Shown: piece after piece, positions 57,928 to 64,000 of the stretch
Layout: each line of letters opens with the position of its first letter
Numbering within the stretch: position 1 is the stretch's first letter
Origin: Rhyzopertha dominica
Lineage: Eukaryota > Arthropoda > Insecta > Coleoptera > Bostrichidae
DNA: 64,000 nucleotides
Reading direction: 5' to 3'
NCBI GenBank assembly: GCA_025024175.1
Contig: QCXZ01000064.1
Span: forward strand, 25,044,286-25,108,285
The notes under the pieces: generated by a model
What the model was told of the DNA's origin: nothing
The model's database searches: none
Seen by the model: only the letters and a program-made list of their open reading frames with translations
Translations under genes and position numbers: made by a program

Positions 57928-58997
57928 GTATATGTTTTTAATGTGTCAATAGGTTCCAAAGACGAGAATCGAGAAGATTCTGACAGCCAAATCTTTCTCT
58001 ATGTGTATGACAACCATAATATTGTCTGCGTTTCAGTCAGAGTTCCGTAGAGGGTTTAGTTTTGTGAGACAACCTTATGGAAGTGCTATACTAAAATCAT
58101 TAGATAAAAATAAATTATGATGTAAATCATCTGCCCTGGTCAGTTCACTCTCACCCTACGGAGTAGCGTCTCCGATGCCATCGCTAGGAACCTGCACTAA
58201 GTCGTTGTCTATCACAGTTATAGATTGCCTAGCTCGCAGAGTTCCGCTTAGATGGCACTGAGGGCATCTGTCCTCCTATTCTTCCAAAAATAAATTAGCT
58301 TTGCTTATAGTGCTCGTCTCGTCTTAAGCATTTGAGCCCTTGAATTGTAATTTATTGCTAGCTGTTCTGCATTATAAAGAGTTATCTCACTAATAAGAGT
58401 CGACGTTTTTACTATCCTGCTTATATAAGAAGGACCTTCTTGCTAGTACCAGGTTTTTAATATGTTAACTTTATGTAATGCTCTTGAGTCTTTTGCGAAT
58501 AATATGTAAATGTGTGCTTCTTACTTCTCACCTGTCGGGTCATGCTGTTCTTTTTTATTCAAATTGTTATCCTAACATTAGTGCTTCGTTAGTTTTTATG
58601 TTGAGCTCAAAATATAGGCTTTAGCTATTTAGCTTTTCATTGTGCATCATATTGCCGCAGACATAAACCACACTGTGAAGCAATTATCCGGCAAATTATG
58701 CATTCAAAATACAGGATTTCCATAAATGATTCATGCATACAGGGCGCTTATGGAAATTATAGATAAAAGAAATTTGCCGCCTCTCAGGAAAGTGAACACA
58801 ACTATTTCTTTGACGTATACTTGTCATCTGTCGATTGTTGAATTATTTGATAGATATTAATAAAACGCGTGGGAGTGTGTATTTTCAACGTATTCTGTAG
58901 TGTTGTGTGGGATAATTAACTTTAAGGTTACAGAAGGATTACATTTCGAAGACGTGGGGTGACACGGTTTCGTATAACTTTTAGGTTATGTATCGTA
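57928..58997. other. Intergenic stretch
   Basis: A short GC-richer piece at 58130-58280 shows no tRNA-like fold or open frame. Nothing else recognised. Confidence 0.4.
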
Positions 58998-59266
58998 TTA
59001 GGCATTCCAACGAACTGTCAAAGTGTGTCTTTCAAAATGGCGTCTGTAGGGTAAACCAAGGCTGGACATCTCTGTTTAGCAAAAATTGGAATAACAATAA
59101 TAGCCGAATCACCTACGCAGATAACGTATACACAAAACTCAGTTACACACCTGAAACCTTTTAAAAGATAAACTACAAAATACATGTAAACATACTATAT
59201 CAAGCCTTTNTTTACCCTACAGACGCCATTTATAAAGAAACTTTGACTTTTCGTTGGAATGCCTAA
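58998..59266. mobile_element. 269-bp inverted-repeat (MITE-like) element
   Basis: The first about 66 bases (starting TTAGGCATTCCAACGAA) recur inverted at the right end (ending TTCGTTGGAATGCCTAA), with a few mismatches, one N, and about 135 bases between. No coding capacity. A target duplication was not convincing, so the superfamily is open. Confidence 0.7.
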
Positions 59267-59559
59267 TTTGTGAAATCTATGAAAGAAAAATAGCACCGTA
59301 AATTGTTGGAAAATCATTATAAAGCCCTCAGTTTCGTGAACGTAGCTTGATCTGCAAGTTTCAGGACAATTTTTTTTAATGGCATCGTCCATGCCTTAAT
59401 ATTAACTGTATTTCACGTTATACGTAACGACGAAATTTTATCTTTTTATTCTGTTAACAAGATGTCAAATAAAAACTTTTACACGGCTAATAAAAATAAA
59501 ACAATTGCCTTATTATTTTTAAGTCAAACAATGCCTTAAATGTCCATTTACTGTTTAGT

Positions 59560-60010
59560 GTTATCCTAAACGTATCAAAAACTCGTTTTGAACCTTTCTG
59601 GTTACCTTAAGCTCCACAGCATTTGGCGTAGTTGTCTTTAAAACCCCACCAAAAGAAGTCAAAGGGACTAAAATCGATAGGCCTGAGTGGACATTCACAG
59701 GGTCCCTGTGGATTTTAGTTTGGCTCACGATGACAATTTCTCAGTATATCTCAACTTTTATCATTAACGTCGATTTGTGAGAAAATATCAGACCTTCTCT
59801 GTGGTCAGACCCTTCGCATCATCTTTTGAGAGTTTTCTTGAACAACTAATGGTATAGTAAGCTTGACTTCTTCGTTGAGGACTGTCTATCGATGAATACC
59901 TGGTTGTCTTGCGCGTTGTCCCAAACTTAACAAACTTAATCCGTAAAACATATTATGTCCCAAAACGTTGTACTGACTTCCTTCGTGTTCTAGAGCCAAC
60001 CTGAGCTCTT
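59560..60010 (-). pseudogene. Mariner/Tc1-superfamily transposase relic
   Basis: On the minus strand about 59680-59635 reads PIDFSPFDFFWWGF followed by KDN, matching 'SPDLTPlDFFlWGyiKdnVY' (the last catalytic D is present as FDFF). Other parts, about 59930-59720, are only loosely family-like and full of stops. DUF4817-type family. Confidence 0.6.
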
Positions 60011-61639
60011 TGTGCTATGCATTACAGGTTCTAGAATTTTCTGCATAGATCATTAATTAGAGAACGGTCAACATTATGTATTTGTCAAGTAATTTATTAG
60101 CAAAGTTTTATACGATCGATCTTATTCCACAATTTAAAAACTTTTATATCGGTGCACAATAAAAGGTTAATTACTAAATAAGAACACAGCGGGTAATTAG
60201 AACATGAAAACTAATCTGCTAAGATTGATTTATAAACAGGTCCTTTCTAATCACCTTATACGACCTAATATCTGCAATTAAACGGTAGTTCTCTTCAGGG
60301 GTCGTTCTCCAACAGCGATACCATGCTAAGATGAACAATAGACCAAATATAACTATCCCTTCAGGTGACCTATTGTGTGGTTTTTTGGGTTACCTGAGTG
60401 AAATGTTTCTGTGCTAGGTTCAGGTTTTAATATTTTCACTTCTATTGTACAAACGGATTTAGACTAGCGGTCTTCATTCAATAATGTGTTATAATTGTTT
60501 CATTACACGAGCATTATGATGTAATTGTTGTAATTGCTTTAATGACTGTGATTGCTACTGTCTGTTGTGGAGCATAATATGTGTTATGATAACAGGTATC
60601 GTGTTTAAAGCTATTATGTTATTGAAGCTATATGGTAACTACATTTGTTGCACTTACACGTACCAAAGTGGTATGAATTAAGTGAATTGTTTTGAGGTAT
60701 GATATTCTTTGAAGATATATCAGTTTTGTCTTCATTACATGGGTGACGTGTCACTCTTTTAAGTGCTATTGTATTATTAGTCTATGCCTGTTTCTTAATT
60801 AATATTAATGAAATTTGCAGATCCCGTACTAGACTATAATGTCTAATGTGTTTATTTCAATATTTGACAACCATAATAAAATTCAACATAGCAATTGTTA
60901 TGTAACGGATGCCTAGGAAATATATGTGATACGTAGACCAATTCAAAAACTGAATTTGGACGAATCGGTTATAAATGCAAATTTTTTTTTTGTACTTCTG
61001 GAACCAAGAGTTGATACTTTGGTGCTGGTACTCGAATATTAATTGACCTGACTAGGGAATTTATTGACTGATTCAAAGAAATAATGTCAAAATTGGCAAA
61101 TTTTTATTATAACTTTTGGGAAAGATTTATGTTGAAGCTACTGCGAGTAATAAATAATAGTCGATTATTTTCACCAACGATGCTTGTTGCAATTCAAGAA
61201 GATGATTCAGTGGGCAGTTAGGATGATAAGAGGGTCCTGGGGCTAACTTAGAAGGGCTTGATAATTGTAGATTATTTTCATTAGTGATGTTTGAAGTAAT
61301 TTATAACCCTTTTTCAGTGGTTTATCAGGTTAATAAAAAAGCCAACAGTAGAAATTTTGTCAGCAATAATTTTTTGTTATTCAGGGTGTTTTGAACATAG
61401 CAGCAACAGTTGACTACTTCCGTTCCCCAAATTGTATTAAAATATTGATATTCGCATCTGAATTAGCAAATAGAGAGGCGAAAGTTTTTCGCTAGCAGTT
61501 TAATGTCCTGTATTGTAAAGTGTATCGCAACAAGCTGACATTAGTACAGAAAAAAGAGTTCTCTTTGGTTAGTAAACTGCCCTCCCTCATTGCTGCATTC
61601 CTGAAAGTACCGAGCCCGATAGAGTATGTAGGTAGCAGT
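60011..61639. other. AT-rich stretch
   Basis: No gene recognised. Near 61140-61300 two blocks around ATAATAGTCGATTATTTTCA and GATAATTGTAGATTATTTTCA look like an old imperfect duplication. Confidence 0.4.
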
Positions 61640-62250
61640 GAAATGTGTTGTTCGTGATACGGGCGCAAACATGAAAAGAGGATTCAAAACTTATTAAAAG
61701 AAGGGCTGAAAACTCAAGAAACTGTCACGACTGCTATAAACAAAATGTAAAAAGATGGCAACACATTTTCTCTATTGTAATACTGCTCAAGACGAGCTAA
61801 AAACTTTACAGAAAAGGCTTGATCAACAACCTCTCAAGGTTATACAAGATTGTACTGCCAATGGAACAGTACCTTTTATATATTAGAGCGTATTGTGAAA
61901 ATCAAAGAGTCTTTATGTCTTTACGCATCCAAAATAATAAAATTTCCCAGCAGACTTCCGAGAAGTGTAAGCTCATTGAAAAGCTTGTTAGTCTACTAAG
62001 GCCATTTGAAGAACTAATCAAAGAATTAAGTGCGGTCGGTGTTTTAGTATTATCAGTAATTCCTTTTAATTGCCACTTTGGAAATAATTCTTAATGAACT
62101 TGATTCATCTGATGAACACAATGGTGACATGACAGACGATTTGAAAAGGAGCTCATTAACAAATTTAATTTTTAGAAAATGAAATATTGTTTGTCACAGA
62201 AACTTTGATTCGAAATATAAAGTAAAATTTTTTAAAGAATACATTGACTA
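61640..62250 (+). pseudogene. hAT-type (ZBED-like) transposase relic
   Basis: Pieces along the plus strand fit the C-terminal half of hAT transposases. VVRDTGANMKRGF (about 61648-61690) matches 'vvtDnaaNM.kaf' with the catalytic D. TAQDELKTLQKRLDQQPLKV (about 61784-61845) matches 's..a...L...q'. In another frame at about 61858-61925, WNSTFYILERIVKIKESL matches the hallmark 'tRWnStf.ML.R..e...al' with its conserved W. SEKCKLIEKLVSLLRPFEEL (about 61951-62015) matches 'eW.li..l..iLkpFe..T'. Stops and shifts throughout. N-terminal zinc finger not found. Confidence 0.75.
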
Positions 62251-62347
62251 AAGAGCGTCTCGTATGGCATATTGTGGATTTGCTGGAAGACAGTGAAACT
62301 GAAGATTTCGCAAACAATAGATGTATATCTTTGAAGGACACGATGAG

Positions 62348-62766
62348 GCGAGAATTACAGTGTGGATGACACCATGCCATCTAGTGGCAATACGGCATCA
62401 TCCACTCGTCTCTGTGGAGAACTAATCTGAACGGCAGCCCACTATGTTGTGGGCGTTTAAAAGGCGGCAGACATTCTTAAACGACGATTTCTGCAACGAA
62501 TCCAGTTTTCAAGCATAATAATTACGTCGATGCCATGTTGCCCGCGTCAAAACAATCTGTGGATAGCTGTTTCGGCTTATAAAGTCTCCTCAGCACAGCT
62601 ATGGCCCCAATAACAATGCTTGAGAACTGTATTCTTTGCAGAAATCATCGTTGAGGAACGCCTACAATATAGTGGGCTGCCGTTTAGATTAGTGCCCCAT
62701 AGAGACGAGTGGATGATTCCGTATTGCCACTAGATGGCATGGTGTCATCCACACTGCAATTCTCGC
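62348..62766. mobile_element. 419-bp MITE with ~110-bp terminal inverted repeats
   Basis: The left arm 62348-62458 and right arm 62654-62766 are inverted copies at roughly 90% identity by eye (both start GCGAGAATT and share CACCATGCCATCTAGTGGCA). The loop holds a smaller hairpin (ATAGCTGT/ACAGCTAT, about 62560-62605). No coding. No clear target duplication, so the superfamily is undecided. It lies just downstream of the hAT transposase relic and may have inserted into it. Confidence 0.8.
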
Positions 62767-64000
62767 ATGCATATCGCCTACCTTGGCGTATATAAGAGAC
62801 GTTGACTTTGATTTAATCTCGTTGAAATGGTTAGGACGTTTTTTTTACAATATCATTGTCCTTTTATTCTAAATAATAACTAATTCCAGGTCGTCTTTAC
62901 TCACAGGTCTGCAGAATGTTAATTGCTTAGAAGAAAATTGAACCAACGAGCAGTAAAATGTCGGTTACCATCAAGGCAAAAAAAATACCGCTATACCCTC
63001 CGGTTCGGGTACTTCGTTTGAGGGTAAAAGTTTTGAAGGTGCTCAAAATTGTTTATATAATTTTTATTTTGTAGCCTTATTGTTATTAACTTAACTTGCA
63101 AACCTAGTAATAAGTTCATATTGCTGTAACTATTAAATTAAATAAAGCTTAGTTGTTGTATTGAACCATTTTGTTTGATTTACCTAAATGATCTTCAAAA
63201 GCTTTGGGGCAACTTTTGGGGATTGAGTCCGTGAAAAACTCATTACGCGAATCCGTAAAATATCTATTTTAGGGACCGAATAAAAAACAGTGACAAATAC
63301 GTTTATTATCTATTTCATGATTAATTGCTTTGATGCCGTGAATGAAGACACTTTCAAACAACGGTTACCTCAACAATTTTGTAAAATACAATTTCTTGTT
63401 GTGTATAGCAATGAGCATTAAACTCTAGGTAGGCGCGGTGAAACCTCTTTTTTATACCTCACGCATCCATTCCGAAGTTTCAAATTTCACTTAGCTATTT
63501 TATGCATTGAGACCTGAAGCGAGCCCAAAAAATGCCATAAAAATGACATTTGATTGTAAGTGCGTGCCATGCAGGAAGGAGACTGTGACATGCGACGATG
63601 AGAGGGATGGTGAAGAGGTAAAGGGGACCTGACGGGCTTGGCGCAATCTTCCTCGCGTCGCTGCATCCACGATTGTTCCCCAGACCGGAAGTGCACTCTT
63701 TCAACTGTCACAGCGCCATCCGTAAAATCTCTCTGTCTTTTCCCTAATTGAATTCTACCATCGAGTCGTAAGCGGTTACTATAAAATGCGGGGGGGATTC
63801 CATCTGGAGTTATCCCTTACTGATGTTTGATATTGTGAGGTGTCAGAATCCCTGGTGTAGCGAAGTGCTTGTATACAATAATAACGAGAACAGAAAAGCA
63901 GTCGCGAGGTCCCTTTGTAATATTCAATTTAGAGTAAACGTAATTCACAATAAGTCGCATTTAATAAATGTTTCGCTTTGGCAGAATTTAGTATTTTGTA
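62767..64000. other. Intergenic; GC-richer block 63480-63730
   Basis: The block is open in two minus-strand frames (63711-63487 and 63704-63495), but neither is recognisable. It could be an exon or conserved element. The rest shows nothing. Confidence 0.3.

Noticed and set aside
62570..62605. CTGAGGA...GCCGAAACAGC on the minus strand resembling a hammerhead
   Set aside because: The flanks ATAGCTGT/ACAGCTAT pair with each other as a simple hairpin. Stem II has a mismatch, and no helix III or cleavage triplet can be formed.

Overview
This is AT-rich eukaryotic DNA, most like an insect or other arthropod genome. I infer that from its low GC, the lack of any long open reading frame, scattered assembly Ns, TA and AAAT microsatellites, and the mix of decayed mobile elements (mariner/Tc1-type, hAT, Ty3/gypsy, LINE, Penelope-like). 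I cannot support a single intact host protein-coding gene, tRNA or rRNA. The window reads as intergenic or long-intron sequence filled with transposon relics. A few GC-richer islands could be unannotated exons or conserved non-coding elements.

The most notable content is a family of hammerhead-ribozyme-bearing retroelements. At 23887-23935 all three hammerhead helices and the complete catalytic core can be folded by eye. Related copies lie at 57627-57675 (+), 57370-57418 (-), 57037-57085 (-) and 8925-8947 (partial, -). Stem II covaries between copies, helix III is a perfect palindrome in three copies, and three insertions (8876-9051, 23741-23973, 57001-57915) are each flanked by 12-13 bp direct repeats. 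The 57 kb insertion holds direct and inverted monomers of about 333 bp inside one target duplication. This resembles metazoan retrozymes and Penelope-like retroelements. A decayed Penelope-like reverse transcriptase lies at 3150-3760. A second, unrelated hammerhead candidate lies at 11312-11395, and two weaker Penelope-type hammerhead-like motifs are at 481-512 and 30734-30768.

Region by region: 0-6.2 kb has a small Penelope-like insertion, a foldback element, the Penelope RT relic and a 5'-truncated Ty3/gypsy pol with a 3' LTR. 6.2-18 kb is mostly empty apart from the TA repeat, one retrozyme copy and the second hammerhead. 17.6-20.6 kb has a transposase relic and a retroelement with 18-bp flanking repeats and tandem 5' units. 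23.7-28.1 kb has the best retrozyme copy and a mariner-like element interrupted by a 906-bp hAT-type element with a perfect 8-bp duplication. 28-46 kb has GC-rich repeats, a second copy of that hAT element, two LINE RT relics and several mariner-type transposase relics. 50-54.3 kb has a deleted mariner, another transposase relic and a 1.7-kb hAT-type element with a perfect 8-bp duplication and a nested element inside. 57-62.8 kb has the ribozyme array, two inverted-repeat elements, a transposase relic and a hAT transposase relic.

No genes here work together as a pathway. The functional links are between autonomous and non-autonomous mobile elements: a Penelope-like RT could have supplied retrotransposition to the ribozyme family, and hAT or mariner transposases could have moved the short inverted-repeat elements. 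These links are inferred, not shown.
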